Source: Gammaproteobacteria bacterium (GTDB lineage Bacteria; Pseudomonadota; Gammaproteobacteria; Steroidobacterales; Steroidobacteraceae). Taken from it: 14,843 nt of DNA. The stretch spans positions 1 to 14,843 of the forward strand of contig JAQGOD010000030.1 of NCBI GenBank assembly GCA_028293775.1, written 5' to 3'. Made by a program: the position numbers and the translations under genes. Shown here piece after piece: positions 6,739-14,734 of this stretch (positions within the stretch are counted from its first letter, which is position 1; the number at the start of each line of letters is the position of its first letter). Below the pieces are notes generated by a model. The model worked only from the letters and a program-made list of their open reading frames with translations, did not search any database and was not told the origin of the DNA.

Positions 6739-6990
6739 ATGCCTACGTTTCCTCAATATAAAAGAGGCGCTTTACTGATCGCTGTTTTGATCCTCAGCGG
6801 TTGCGCGACCGAGGTCTCCATAGCAGATCTATCTGGACCCAATTATGGTTTGCGCCTGCTGCCCCACTTCGATGCATCCCTTGATCCGGATCCAACAGCT
6901 TTGGCAAATGGGATATACGCTTCGAAGCCTTTACAAGATTGGTGCTACCGCTGCTACCAGGCTCCCAACGCGTCCGCATGGTCGCCATAG
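6739..6990 (+). CDS. Small lipoprotein, function unknown
   Basis: An 83-residue protein with an n-region ([10 protein letters not shown]), a hydrophobic core LLIAVLI and an exact lipobox LSGC with Cys 22, so a lipid-anchored envelope protein is well supported. The mature part of about 60 residues ([20 protein letters not shown] and onward) matches no family I know. ATG 6739 was chosen because GGAGG (6729-6733) is 5 bases upstream; an in-frame TTG at 6727 overlaps that site. Its last 60 bases lie antisense to the degraded end of csrA, and the C terminus ([14 protein letters not shown]) looks unlike the rest, so the original C terminus may be lost. Base composition is less GC-rich than the neighbours, which suggests an accessory gene. 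Confidence 0.6.
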   Translation: MPTFPQYKRGALLIAVLILSGCATEVSIADLSGPNYGLRLLPHFDASLDPDPTALANGIYASKPLQDWCYRCYQAPNASAWSP

Positions 6991-7107
6991 CGCGGCGTTC
7001 GCCGGGATCGGATACCGGACTTGATTACCATCGATGCCAAGAACAGTGACTTGCACGTTCTCGCCAATCATCAATTGTTCGGTAACTCGGCGAGTGAGGA
7101 TCAACAT
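6931..7107 (-). pseudogene. csrA: csrA-like RNA-binding regulator with a degraded C-terminal half
   Basis: Residues 1-31 ([20 protein letters not shown] then [11 protein letters not shown]) are a nearly textbook CsrA, the post-transcriptional regulator that binds GGA motifs in mRNA leaders. After Arg31 the frame reads [15 protein letters not shown] and onward instead of the conserved xGIxAPxxVxVHREEI, so strand beta-5 with the key arginine (Arg44 in E. coli CsrA) is missing. On the minus strand, around 6996 to 6970, the DNA still resembles the codons for PRxVAVHRDE with a few one-base gaps, so small indels rather than a new sequence explain the change. AGGGGA stands upstream of ATG 7107. The frame closes at 58 codons, close to the usual 60-65. 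It lies 16 bases after the hydrolase gene on the same strand. Confidence 0.75.
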
Positions 7108-7123
7108 AGCGGTCCCCTTCGCG

Positions 7124-8587
7124 TTACGATGACATTCCCTCGCCCGTTTGTATGTGCACACCGGCTGCATCCTGTGAGGTCGCGAATGGCGGAGGGCTCA
7201 TGGTAGCGACACAGGAAGTGTCAAGCTCTCGGGCCGAGGCCGTCGCGAAGAAAGCGTCCATCATTCGGTCGAGGCATTCCATATTGTCGAGCCCGGCCGG
7301 CAAATGGGTCATGGCCGGGATGATCACGACGCGGCTGTTTCCAAGCGTGGCGGCAACGCGGCGCGCCCACGCGCTCGGGGTCGTCGCATCACGGCCGCCC
7401 GATAGAAGCAGCACGGGTATGTTCGCTCTGACCCGCGTCAGGAGGCGCGGATCTGGCGTGGCGCGCGGCCAAAGCCGACACGCGACGATCTGCTGATCTA
7501 TGCGGTAACGACCGAAGTCGCTTCCTCGCGTGGCCGGCTCGATCTCGTTGGACTGGATTCGCCGTGTACCTTCCGGGCAGGTCACGGATAAGTAGAGGCC
7601 GTCGGCTCCCGGGTCCGCGCCCTGACTTCGCACAGCCTGGGCAAGCGGGGCGTAGTCTCGAGCGGCTGCATGGCTGATGAGCAGGGGCAGGCCGCGCTTG
7701 CCGTCGACGGAGTTCAATGCGCTCCGGACCATCTCGCCAAAAGGTCCTTGCCGCTCGACAAGCGGTCCCTTCTCGGTGGCTATGGTGATGGCGCCTCGGG
7801 CGAGCCGCTGCCGCAAGGCGGCCCAATCCGCTTCCAGATGGGGAAAGGCCACATGACACGGGCCGTCGGCTCGACAGTCGACTAATAACTGGCGCAGCGC
7901 CAGTTGGCCGTTCCACGCATGATGCAGCGGCAGCTTCTCACCGAGAGGAACCGTGCCGATGAGGACGACGCTGCGCACGCGGGTTGGGTACAGTTTGACG
8001 TAGGCTTGCGCTAGGTAGGTCCCATAGGACAGGCCCGCCAGATCTATCCGATCATATCCCAAGGCTGAGCGGATGGCCTCTAGGTCATGAGCTGAAGCTT
8101 CGGTCGAATAGCGGGTCAGGTCAGCGCGAGCCTCCAACTCGCGTCGACACTTGCTGACGTCGGCGGGTGGCCAGACATCCGCAAGCGGCGAGCGAGTCTC
8201 GATCATTGGGCAATGCAGGGCTCCCGAAGCCCCGGTTCCGCGCTGATCGAACAAGATTACCGCTCGGCGTTGGCGGTGGAATTTAAGGTCTCCGGCGTAG
8301 AGCGGTGCGCTGATTGTGCCCGGTACGCCAGGGCCTCCTTCAAGCCACAGCATGGGCGCTTGCTCCGGACCTGCTCCCAGCTTCGGCAAAATCAGGAGGT
8401 GCAGCGAAAGTTTACGTCCCGATGGTCGCCGCCAATCCTCTGGAATCTCCAGATATGCACAGCGGAGGAGTTCCGACGCGCCAGCGACGGAGCAGGGCGT
8501 GGTGGCTAATCGCGCTTCGACAGCTTCTGTAGTCCCGGCAAAAAGGGCGGCCAGTGCAGAGGCGAACCAGACGATGACATGGCGCAT
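7124..8587 (-). CDS. Secreted alpha/beta hydrolase (S33/TAP-like peptidase family)
   Basis: A 487-residue protein with a signal peptide ([18 protein letters not shown]). Conserved parts, in order: WLEGGPG (81-87, oxyanion region typical of proline iminopeptidase-like enzymes), [11 protein letters not shown] (about 111-121), nucleophile elbow GLSYGT with Ser187, [12 protein letters not shown] with Asp400, and MTHLPAGL with His428, which together form a complete catalytic triad. A helical cap lies between Ser187 and Asp400, and a C-terminal extension carries the [11 protein letters not shown] segment seen in TAP-like proteins. The likely reaction is hydrolysis of N-terminal residues of peptides, or of esters, in the periplasm. 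I chose ATG 8587 over the further upstream in-frame start because AAGGGA lies 6 bases away and the signal peptide begins there. It is 42 bases downstream of lplT, possibly co-transcribed. Confidence 0.85.
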   Translation of the reverse strand: MRHVIVWFASALAALFAGTTEAVEARLATTPCSVAGASELLRCAYLEIPEDWRRPSGRKLSLHLLILPKLGAGPEQAPMLWLEGGPGVPGTISAPLYAGDLKFHRQRRAVILFDQRGTGASGALHCPMIETRSPLADVWPPADVSKCRRELEARADLTRYSTEASAHDLEAIRSALGYDRIDLAGLSYGTYLAQAYVKLYPTRVRSVVLIGTVPLGEKLPLHHAWNGQLALRQLLVDCRADGPCHVAFPHLEADWAALRQRLARGAITIATEKGPLVERQGPFGEMVRSALNSVDGKRGLPLLISHAAARDYAPLAQAVRSQGADPGADGLYLSVTCPEGTRRIQSNEIEPATRGSDFGRYRIDQQIVACRLWPRATPDPRLLTRVRANIPVLLLSGGRDATTPSAWARRVAATLGNSRVVIIPAMTHLPAGLDNMECLDRMMDAFFATASARELDTSCVATMSPPPFATSQDAAGVHIQTGEGMSS

Positions 8588-8629
8588 GAAAATCCCTTTA
8601 TGGAATGCCGGCGTCGCGCCGAACACCGG

Positions 8630-9883
8630 TTATCGTGCGACCTTCGCGGAACGGCGCCGTGCCAAGGTCAGCACTAGCATCGACAGTGCAATGAAGATGC
8701 CAACACCAACTGCAATGTCGTTCACGGGTACGCTAAGGAAAACGGCGGCAGCGTAGCCGCTCACCAGTGCGAGCATACTCAAGTTTTCGAACATGTTTTG
8801 AATCGCAATCGCCGATCCCGCGCCGACCACATGCGCGCCTTCTGTCTGCAAAAGCGCATCGAGCGGTACGACGAAAAACCCGCTGCACACACCTACGAAT
8901 GCCATCAAGGTAAACGCAAGAGGCAAGGTTGTGACAAGGGGCAATAGACACACACCCACTCCGATCAGAATACCGGCTGGAAGCGCTCGATTGACTTGTT
9001 TGAGTCTCACGAGGCGCGCTGCCAGCGCGGCGCCCACCACGATGCCGGCAGCTACCATCCCCGTGAGAAAGCCCGGCAATGAATTGTTATTTACCTTAAG
9101 CGCCACTGGCACCCAGGCGATGACGAGGAAGCGAAGGGCCGCTCCTGCGCCCCAGAAGAGGGCCGTCCCGATCACGGCCAGTCTGGCATTTGGATTCTTT
9201 AAAAGTGCGTGCGTCTGCAAGGCAAAGGCCTTGACGCTCGAGACGACGGAATACGTAGGAACCGGGACGTTGCGCAGCTTTATCCGTGGAATAAGAACCG
9301 CGCTAAGCGCCGAAGCGGCATAACACCCTGTGATCGCCATGAGCGAGCCTTCAACGCTCCAGTCCGCCAGTGTGCCGCCCGCGATTGCGCCTAGTAGGAT
9401 TGCTGCAATCGTCGAGGCCTCCAGCAGGCCATTGGCTTTGACCAACTGCGCCGGCGCCACCAGTTCGCTCAAGATTCCGTACTTGGCCGGCGAATTGGCT
9501 GCCGCGCCGGCACCCACTAGCGCGTAGCTCAAGAAGGGATTCACGTGCGCGCACATACCTAGCGCCCCCCCAAACTTGAGCGTATTGGCATAAAGCATAA
9601 CGCGCCCTTTAGGACGAGCATCGGCGAACACGCCGACAAAAGGCGCAAGCAGTATGTATGCTCCCACAAAGAACTGTTGCAGAATCGGCCCGCTCCAAGC
9701 GGGATAGTTCTCTTGTCGCACGAGGGCAACCGCCACAAAGAGAAGCGCGTTATCCCCGAAAGCAGAGAGAAATTGGGCCCCCAGCGTCGCGAACATTCCA
9801 CGCGACCAAAGGCCGGCAGGTATGAATTTACGGCTCGCGCGCTTGGACCGCCGCTGCTTATTTGCAGACATCAAAGGACCCAT
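8630..9883 (-). CDS. lplT: Lysophospholipid transporter LplT (MFS)
   Basis: A 417-residue, 12-helix membrane protein with strong matches to E. coli LplT along its length: WSRGMFATLGAQFLSAFGDN, the ILQQFFVGAYILLAPFVGV segment, AAANSPAKYGILSEL, LVKANGLLEASTIAAILLG, LFWGAGAALRFL, PAGILIGVGVC, GFFVVPLDALLQ and VGAGSAIAIQN. LplT flips lysophosphatidylethanolamine and lysophosphatidylglycerol to the inner leaflet for re-acylation. In enterobacteria it is encoded beside, or fused to, the acyltransferase Aas; no aas is next to it here. The start is ATG 9883 (GGAGGT 14 bases upstream) or ATG 9871, four codons further in; the first residues are basic and cytoplasmic in both cases. The substrate assignment rests on homology. 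Confidence 0.93.
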   Translation of the reverse strand: MGPLMSANKQRRSKRASRKFIPAGLWSRGMFATLGAQFLSAFGDNALLFVAVALVRQENYPAWSGPILQQFFVGAYILLAPFVGVFADARPKGRVMLYANTLKFGGALGMCAHVNPFLSYALVGAGAAANSPAKYGILSELVAPAQLVKANGLLEASTIAAILLGAIAGGTLADWSVEGSLMAITGCYAASALSAVLIPRIKLRNVPVPTYSVVSSVKAFALQTHALLKNPNARLAVIGTALFWGAGAALRFLVIAWVPVALKVNNNSLPGFLTGMVAAGIVVGAALAARLVRLKQVNRALPAGILIGVGVCLLPLVTTLPLAFTLMAFVGVCSGFFVVPLDALLQTEGAHVVGAGSAIAIQNMFENLSMLALVSGYAAAVFLSVPVNDIAVGVGIFIALSMLVLTLARRRSAKVAR

Positions 9884-10071
9884 TCATCTGCTAATTGACC
9901 TCCATGGGATGTACGCCCGCGCCGTCGTCCCGAAATTCCAAACGACGCCGCGAAATGATGATAACCCGCGAGACCGTCACCAATGGGACGCTCGGACGAA
10001 TACGGCCGACATTATTCAGCTTGCGCCTGATAGACCGCGTCGGGCACGAATAGTGATTATCCTGTCTGGTT

Positions 10072-10563
10072 ATGACGCTCAAAAAGATCGTCTCGGGTGG
10101 GCAGACGGGCGTAGATCGGGGCGCGCTCGACGCCGCGCTTGCGGCTAAGTTTCCTTGCGGCGGGTGGGTGACGTGGGATGGGATGGCGGAAGATGGGACA
10201 ATACCTGAGCGCTATCCTTTGCTGCGGCTGCCCAGGGGCGGCTATCGACAGCGCACACGCCTTAATGTCACGGACAGCGATGGCACGGCGATTCTCTACA
10301 ATGAAGCTCTCAAAGACGGAACGCGCCTCACGCGCAATCTCTGTGCGTTATTGAAAAGGCCGTATATTTTGGTCAATGCGCGGCAGACTCCGGATCCGCA
10401 GGTGGCGGCGGAATTCGTCGGGAAGTTCATTGAGGAAAACGGAGTTAAGGTGCTGAACGTTTCCGGGCCCCGAGCGAGCAAGTGGGAGAACGGATATCGT
10501 TTTGCTCAGGATGTTATCGGCGGCGTTATTACCAACAGCGCACGCATCACAATTGGAGATTGA
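10072..10563 (+). CDS. Putative molybdenum cofactor carrier (MoCo_carrier/YpsA-like, SLOG-type)
   Basis: A 163-residue protein beginning with a Rossmann-like nucleotide loop: VSGGQTGVDRGALDAAL (about 7-23), followed by GGWVTWDGMAEDGTIPERYP, DSDGTAIL (DGT motif) and a C-terminal LNVSGPRASKWENG, matching the putative molybdenum carrier family related to lysine-decarboxylase-like/SLOG proteins. Family members bind nucleotide-type ligands. The molybdenum-cofactor role comes from an algal Moco carrier, and no molybdenum gene is nearby, so the name is a label, not a demonstrated function. The start has no clear Shine-Dalgarno sequence. It lies alone between the divergent lplT and the convergent small membrane protein. 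Confidence 0.85.
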   Translation: MTLKKIVSGGQTGVDRGALDAALAAKFPCGGWVTWDGMAEDGTIPERYPLLRLPRGGYRQRTRLNVTDSDGTAILYNEALKDGTRLTRNLCALLKRPYILVNARQTPDPQVAAEFVGKFIEENGVKVLNVSGPRASKWENGYRFAQDVIGGVITNSARITIGD

Positions 10564-10575
10564 AGCTAATGATTC

Positions 10576-10602
10576 CGAGCCTTTTCGGCAATCTGAGGCT
10601 CG
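10576..10602. terminator. Hairpin after the MoCo-carrier gene, possible terminator
   Basis: CGAGCCT (10576-10582) and AGGCTCG (10596-10602) form a perfect 7-bp stem around a 13-base loop, 13 bases after the stop codon. No T run follows, so at best it is a Rho-type or RNA-stabilising hairpin. The rest of 10603-10765 holds nothing I can assign. Confidence 0.3.
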
Positions 10603-10765
10603 CATGGCAGGGAGCGGTTGGCAGGCAGGTGCGCATCAATCTCTGACACTGCCGCTAAGCGTGATTTCCGTACGTTACGTGAAAATCGTAGCGCGCCCAC
10701 TTGCGTCGACGCTGACACTCATAACCGCGACAGCAACAAATAAAAACTCGAATCGGTGCCGCACC

Positions 10766-10993
10766 TCAGAGCCTCACGAAGTAAGGAATTGCGATTAGGA
10801 CGATGCCAATTACAACCACGAGGATAGTGCCCGAGACGAAGTATGGAAAAATCATCAGGGCGAGACCGCAGAGAAGCGGGACGACACGTCTCTGTCTCTT
10901 TCCGTAGATAAAGAATCCGATTCCGATGGAACCGAACAGCAATCCCCACAGGAGCAAAGTTGAGCTCAACGCTAAGCCCAGCGCACGTGGCAC
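10766..10993 (-). CDS. 75-residue two-helix membrane protein
   Basis: A small protein with two hydrophobic helices: about 13-31 (LLLWGLLFGSIGIGFFIYG) and 37-70 (VPLLCGLALMIFPYFVSGT, then ILVVVIGIVLIAIPYFV), joined by a short basic loop KRQRRV. Similar small proteins in Xanthomonadaceae and relatives are labelled amino acid transport proteins without biochemical support that I know. The GTG start (10993) lies inside the 3' end of the FAN1 gene, a 22-base overlap; a TTG start further in is possible. It is therefore probably the last gene of the operon with the nuclease and regulator. Confidence 0.65.
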   Translation of the reverse strand: MPRALGLALSSTLLLWGLLFGSIGIGFFIYGKRQRRVVPLLCGLALMIFPYFVSGTILVVVIGIVLIAIPYFVRL

Positions 10994-12618
10994 ACCGCCA
11001 CGGGAATCTCAGATTGAATGCAAAACTCGATCCAGCGCTGCTGATTGTCCTGCAATCGATCACCGGGCCCTTTGACCTCGATCATTCGGTAGCTCCGCTC
11101 TTCCGGCCAGAACTGCACTAGGTCCGGTAAGCCGCTGCGATTTTCGTACAGGTTGCCGAGGAGCCGCTCGAACATCGCGCGCAAGTGTGCCGCTGGTACG
11201 CAGGCGAGCGCGGTATCGAGAAGCCCTTCGCTTAGGAGTCCCCACGAAACAAAGGGCGATTGCGTACCGTATTTTAGATCGAATGTCTCTCTTATGGAGT
11301 TTTGATAATCACTGCTTTCGAGCTGTCTCAAGGACTCATCGAACATATGCTCGCGTCGCGCCCGAAACGTCGGGCTGTAGAGGTCCGCCGGCCCAAAATG
11401 GAAGGGATGGAAGAAGGCGCCGCTCAATGGCGCGAATATCGCATCCCAACACAGCAATCCAAACAGTGAGTTCACCAGCGTGTTCTCAACATAATATACA
11501 GGCGCGGCAAGGTCCTCGAGGTGTTCGCGCGCCACGTCTTCTACCCGCTTTCCCAGGGTGCGTGGAACAATCAGATCCAAGCGTTCGGCGCGGGCAGGGC
11601 GGCGCACCTCCCGGCGTGGGAAATTGAGATGCCGTTCCAGCCTCAAGATGATGCGTCCCAGTCGCTGCGCTTCGGCGGCGCTCTCGGGCCAGGCGGAAGC
11701 GGCAAGAGCAAGTTCGCGCGCATCGTGATGGCGCCCGGCCGTTTCCAACGTTCTGATCGCGCGCAGCCGCGCGCCCGGATAATTGCACTTAAGATACAGG
11801 TTCAGGGCGGAATCAAGCTCGCCGCTGCGTTCGTACTGCCGCGCAATGGTGAAAATGAGCTTCGCGCGTCGGCTCTCCAGCCACTCGTGATTCAAGTTCG
11901 TTGCCGGCAGTTGAGCCAACACGTCTTCCAAGCTCGACTCTTCGTGAAGCCGGCGCCGGCACTCATAGAGCGCAAAGAAATCCTCGATGTCCTGGCGGCA
12001 ATGAAATGCCCTCGAGGCCGAGGAAAAACCTACCGCTTCATATTTATGGATGCCCAGATCCGCCAGCACGAATTCCGACCAGTCCTGTCTGAAGTTGCCG
12101 AAGAAAAGCAGACGCAAGCGCGTGCATAAGGCTGTAACGGCCACAAAATAGACGCGCTCGGCAACGCTTCCTCGCCACTCTTGAAACGGACGAGGTTCGT
12201 GAGGTGTCTCACGCAAGGCTTGCAGCGCTTGGACTTTTGACATCCATGCGGGCAATTGCGGAAATATCTCGGCGACTTCGGCGCGCGTAACCAGCTTGAA
12301 AAGTTCATCGAGGGTAAGCAAAGCGTTCGTCTCGATCCAGTGAAGGCTCACGAGGGGGCCCACGGCGTGCTCGATCGAACCGATTTCCATATAAGAAATC
12401 CGCGAGCCGCGAAAATGCGGCCCCTTGCGCATGATCAGCCTGACGAGCAACGCCTGCGAGGCTGAGGGCAGCCCGCCGAACTCGTGGATAAAACGGTTTT
12501 CATCCTGGGACAGCAAATCGGCGTATCGATCACGCAGCCATTGCAGCGCGCAGCGAAAATTGTCTAAGTAGTAGAACCCCGCGGGTCGATCTTGCAAGCT
12601 TGAGATAGGCGTGCTCAT
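10972..12618 (-). CDS. FAN1-type structure-specific nuclease (VRR-NUC)
   Basis: A 548-residue protein of the bacterial FAN1 family, whose members cut 5' flap DNA and process interstrand crosslinks. The N-terminal domain (YYLDNFRCALQWLRDRYADL, ALLVRLIMRKGPHFRG, ISYMEIG) is the FAN1 DNA-binding region; the middle is helical, TPR-like; GLLCWDAIFAPLSGAFFHPF and GPADLYSPTFRARR lead into the C-terminal VRR-NUC fold. The catalytic residues are visible: RSGLPDL with Asp499, then IEVKGPGDRLQDNQ with Glu514 and Lys516. The length fits bacterial members (about 550). It begins 25 bases after the regulator's stop codon on the same strand, so the two are probably co-transcribed. I see no defect. Confidence 0.92.
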   Translation of the reverse strand: MSTPISSLQDRPAGFYYLDNFRCALQWLRDRYADLLSQDENRFIHEFGGLPSASQALLVRLIMRKGPHFRGSRISYMEIGSIEHAVGPLVSLHWIETNALLTLDELFKLVTRAEVAEIFPQLPAWMSKVQALQALRETPHEPRPFQEWRGSVAERVYFVAVTALCTRLRLLFFGNFRQDWSEFVLADLGIHKYEAVGFSSASRAFHCRQDIEDFFALYECRRRLHEESSLEDVLAQLPATNLNHEWLESRRAKLIFTIARQYERSGELDSALNLYLKCNYPGARLRAIRTLETAGRHHDARELALAASAWPESAAEAQRLGRIILRLERHLNFPRREVRRPARAERLDLIVPRTLGKRVEDVAREHLEDLAAPVYYVENTLVNSLFGLLCWDAIFAPLSGAFFHPFHFGPADLYSPTFRARREHMFDESLRQLESSDYQNSIRETFDLKYGTQSPFVSWGLLSEGLLDTALACVPAAHLRAMFERLLGNLYENRSGLPDLVQFWPEERSYRMIEVKGPGDRLQDNQQRWIEFCIQSEIPVAVCHVRWA

Positions 12619-12643
12619 GCAGAGCCCATATTATCCGATCATT

Positions 12644-13531
12644 TCAGCCGCGGTAGCTCTCGCAGTGCTCCATAAAATTGCGCAGCGGTGTGGAGAGCAG
12701 TTTACTTCGGTGGTGAATCAACGACGTTCTTCGTAAGAGTCTTGGCAAGCGCGTGGCCAGCACGCAGAGCCGACCCGCCGCCAGCAGGTCCTGGACCACG
12801 GAGCGGGACAAACAGCTCACGCCCAGGCCTTCAGCGACCAAGTTTTTGATTGCTTCGGAACTGCCGAGCGTCATCGCCGGCTGAATGTTCAGCAGATGAG
12901 GAAGCAGGGCAAGTTCGACCGCTTCGCGCGTGCCGGAGCCCGGTTCCCGCAACAACCAGGGTGCTTCCCGCAATTGCTTGATCGTCAATCGTGCCTTGGC
13001 CAGCGGATGGGTAGGCGCTGCCACAATGAGCAGTTCATCCTCGAACCAGGGCCTGATGCTGATGTCGGGCTCATGGCACGGTCCTTCGATGAACCCCAGG
13101 TCCGCCGAGAATTCCTTCACCGCCGTGACGACATCCAGGGTGTTGCCGATTCTCACGTCCAGCTTCGCCATCGGTAGGGCCTGCCGGAACTGCGACAGCA
13201 GCTTAGGCAGAATGTAGTTGCCCAGGGTAGTGCTTGCGAACAGGCGCAAATTGACGATGAGACCCTCATCAGCCGATGCGAACGCACTTTCGACATTGCG
13301 AGCGCCGTCCAGGACGGCGAGCGCCATGGGCAGCAATGCCCGGCCATTGTCGTTCAGCACTAAGCGCTTGCCGACGCGATCGAAAAGTAGCGCGTTCAAG
13401 TTCTGTTCGAGTTCGCCCAAGGCTGTGCTGGCAGCGGACTGAGACAGGGGCACGCTTTGCGCGGCCGCGCTGGTGCTGCCCGTGAGAGCGATAGCGCGAA
13501 AAATGTCCAGCTGGCGCAGCGTGATTCGCAT
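12644..13531 (-). CDS. LysR-family regulator, YeiE/CysB-like
   Basis: A 295-residue LysR-type protein. The N-terminal winged helix-turn-helix is at residues 1-65 (LRQLDIFRAIALTGSTSAAA with SQSAASTALGELEQNL and LFDRVGKRLVLN), followed by an effector domain with the periplasmic-binding fold (LRLFASTTLGNYILPKLLSQ, DLGFIEGP, WLLREPGSGTREAVELAL, SSEAIKNLVAEGLGVSCLS). The position next to and divergent from a YeiH-type transporter is the conserved yeiE-yeiH arrangement; YeiE of enterobacteria has been reported to sense sulfite, which I use as a hint only. A canonical operator and a perfect -10 box in the 108-bp divergent region suggest autoregulation and control of the transporter. ATG 13531 has no good Shine-Dalgarno sequence. 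Confidence 0.92.
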   Translation of the reverse strand: MRITLRQLDIFRAIALTGSTSAAAQSVPLSQSAASTALGELEQNLNALLFDRVGKRLVLNDNGRALLPMALAVLDGARNVESAFASADEGLIVNLRLFASTTLGNYILPKLLSQFRQALPMAKLDVRIGNTLDVVTAVKEFSADLGFIEGPCHEPDISIRPWFEDELLIVAAPTHPLAKARLTIKQLREAPWLLREPGSGTREAVELALLPHLLNIQPAMTLGSSEAIKNLVAEGLGVSCLSRSVVQDLLAAGRLCVLATRLPRLLRRTSLIHHRSKLLSTPLRNFMEHCESYRG

Positions 13532-13540
13532 CGCTGCGAT

Positions 13541-13563
13541 ATTAATAGATAAAATAGATTAAT
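13541..13563. promoter_or_regulatory. LysR-type operator (T-N11-A dyad)
   Basis: ATTAAT (13541-13546) and ATTAAT (13558-13563) are separated by 11 bases, giving the canonical T-N11-A centre with six-base dyad arms. The centre (13552) is about 65 bases upstream of the predicted transporter start at 13617 and just at the predicted start of the regulator transcript near 13555. This fits the usual LysR recognition site. Confidence 0.65.
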
Positions 13564-13589
13564 TATAGTGAATCAATCTGTTTTACAAA
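13562..13589 (-). promoter_or_regulatory. Promoter of the LysR gene
   Basis: On the minus strand TATAAT (13567 down to 13562) is a perfect -10, with TTGTAA (13589 down to 13584) as -35 at 16 bases. Transcription would begin near 13555, giving a leader of about 24 bases. The operator dyad overlaps the -10 edge and the start point, which suggests autorepression. Confidence 0.55.
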
Positions 13590-13610
13590 TTAAAGGCGCC
13601 GCCTGATAGT
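13582..13610 (+). promoter_or_regulatory. Promoter of the YeiH-family transporter gene
   Basis: TTTACA (13582-13587; five of six consensus bases) is followed after 17 bases by GATAGT (13605-13610; four of six). Transcription would start near 13617, 23 bases before ATG 13640. The weak -10 suits a promoter that needs an activator bound at the dyad upstream. Confidence 0.5.
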
Positions 13611-13639
13611 AACGCCAAGATTCGAATTTGGAGGCGAGC

Positions 13640-14698
13640 ATGTGGCGGCAGGCGAGTTTGAAGTATCTCCCCGGGCTTGCGTTGATTTCAGTCTTGGCGC
13701 TGGCGGCCATTCAATTGGGTCGGGCCCCGTGGTTCCAAGCCAGCGGCATCAGCGCGCTGACTCTGGCAATCGTGCTCGGCATGATCGTCGGCAACACGAT
13801 GTACCCATTCGTCTCAACTGCCAGCGCCGACGGGGTTGTCTTCTGCAAACAAACGCTGCTTCGCGCAGGAATCATACTTTACGGTCTGCGATTGACCTTC
13901 CAGGACATCGCGCATGTGGGGATCACGGGCGTGGTCATTGATTCGCTGGTGTTGACCAGCACCTTCGCCTTGTCCTGGTGGGCCGGCACTCGGCTCTTTG
14001 GGCTGGACCGTCGGACGGCAATGTTGATCGGAGCGGGCAGCTCGATTTGCGGCGCCGCCGCAGTGATGGCCGCCGAGCCGGTCGTGAGGGGCCGCGCCGA
14101 GCAAGTCACCGTCGCCGTGTCGACCGTGGTCGTGTTCGGCACGCTGGCGATCTTCTTATATCCGGCGTTATACGAGCTGAATTCGCGCCACCATTTTCTG
14201 AGCCTAAGTCCCACGAGTTACGGGATCTTTGCGGGATCCACCATTCACGAGGTTGCACAGGTGCTGGCGGCAGGCCGGGCGATTACCGATGCGGCAGCGA
14301 ATACGGCCGTCATTACCAAGATGGTACGCGTCATGATGCTGGCACCGTTTCTCATTGTGCTATCGACCTACTTGTCGCGCCATCCGGAGGCCGAAGAAGC
14401 GCCTGCGAGCGGCACGCCGACAAGCTCCCGCGTCGTCATTCCCTGGTTTGCGTTGTGGTTCGTTGCGGTGACGGTGCTGAATTCGCTCATCGCCATCCCG
14501 CACGCTCTCAAGGTCACGGCAATTGACCTGGATACATTCCTCTTGGCGATGGCCATGGCAGCGCTCGGGGTAACCACCCACATATCGGCCATTCGCACGG
14601 CGGGGATCAAACCGCTGGCGCTCGCGGCGTTGCTGTTTGGCTGGCTGCTCTTCGGTGGCTTCGCGATCAACGCCGGCGTTTCCGCGCTGTTCACCTGA
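13640..14698 (+). CDS. YeiH-family (UPF0324) putative sulfate/sulfite exporter
   Basis: A 352-residue inner-membrane protein with about ten hydrophobic helices and family landmarks: LALAIQLG-like first helix, [37 protein letters not shown], the Gly-rich [19 protein letters not shown] in the centre, [18 protein letters not shown], and [14 protein letters not shown]. The family (E. coli YeiH) is called a putative sulfate exporter; a sulfite link comes from work on its regulator YeiE. ATG 13640 was chosen for GGAGG at 13630-13634, 5 bases upstream; the in-frame TTG at 13628 overlaps that site. It is divergent from its likely regulator. No terminator with a T run follows; the gene ends convergent to the partial gene at 14735. 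Confidence 0.93.
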   Translation: MWRQASLKYLPGLALISVLALAAIQLGRAPWFQASGISALTLAIVLGMIVGNTMYPFVSTASADGVVFCKQTLLRAGIILYGLRLTFQDIAHVGITGVVIDSLVLTSTFALSWWAGTRLFGLDRRTAMLIGAGSSICGAAAVMAAEPVVRGRAEQVTVAVSTVVVFGTLAIFLYPALYELNSRHHFLSLSPTSYGIFAGSTIHEVAQVLAAGRAITDAAANTAVITKMVRVMMLAPFLIVLSTYLSRHPEAEEAPASGTPTSSRVVIPWFALWFVAVTVLNSLIAIPHALKVTAIDLDTFLLAMAMAALGVTTHISAIRTAGIKPLALAALLFGWLLFGGFAINAGVSALFT

Positions 14699-14734
14699 GC
14701 ATGCCTAACCCTAGAGCCGCATGCATCGCCAAGA

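Noticed and set aside
9891..10082. 63-codon minus-strand frame between lplT and the MoCo-carrier gene
   Set aside because: No family, Arg-rich shadow-like composition and no Shine-Dalgarno sequence; the 188-base gap more likely holds the two divergent promoters, which I could not place.
10502..10798. 98-codon plus-strand frame after the MoCo-carrier gene
   Set aside because: It begins inside the MoCo-carrier gene in another frame, shows no domain and ends antisense to the small membrane protein gene.
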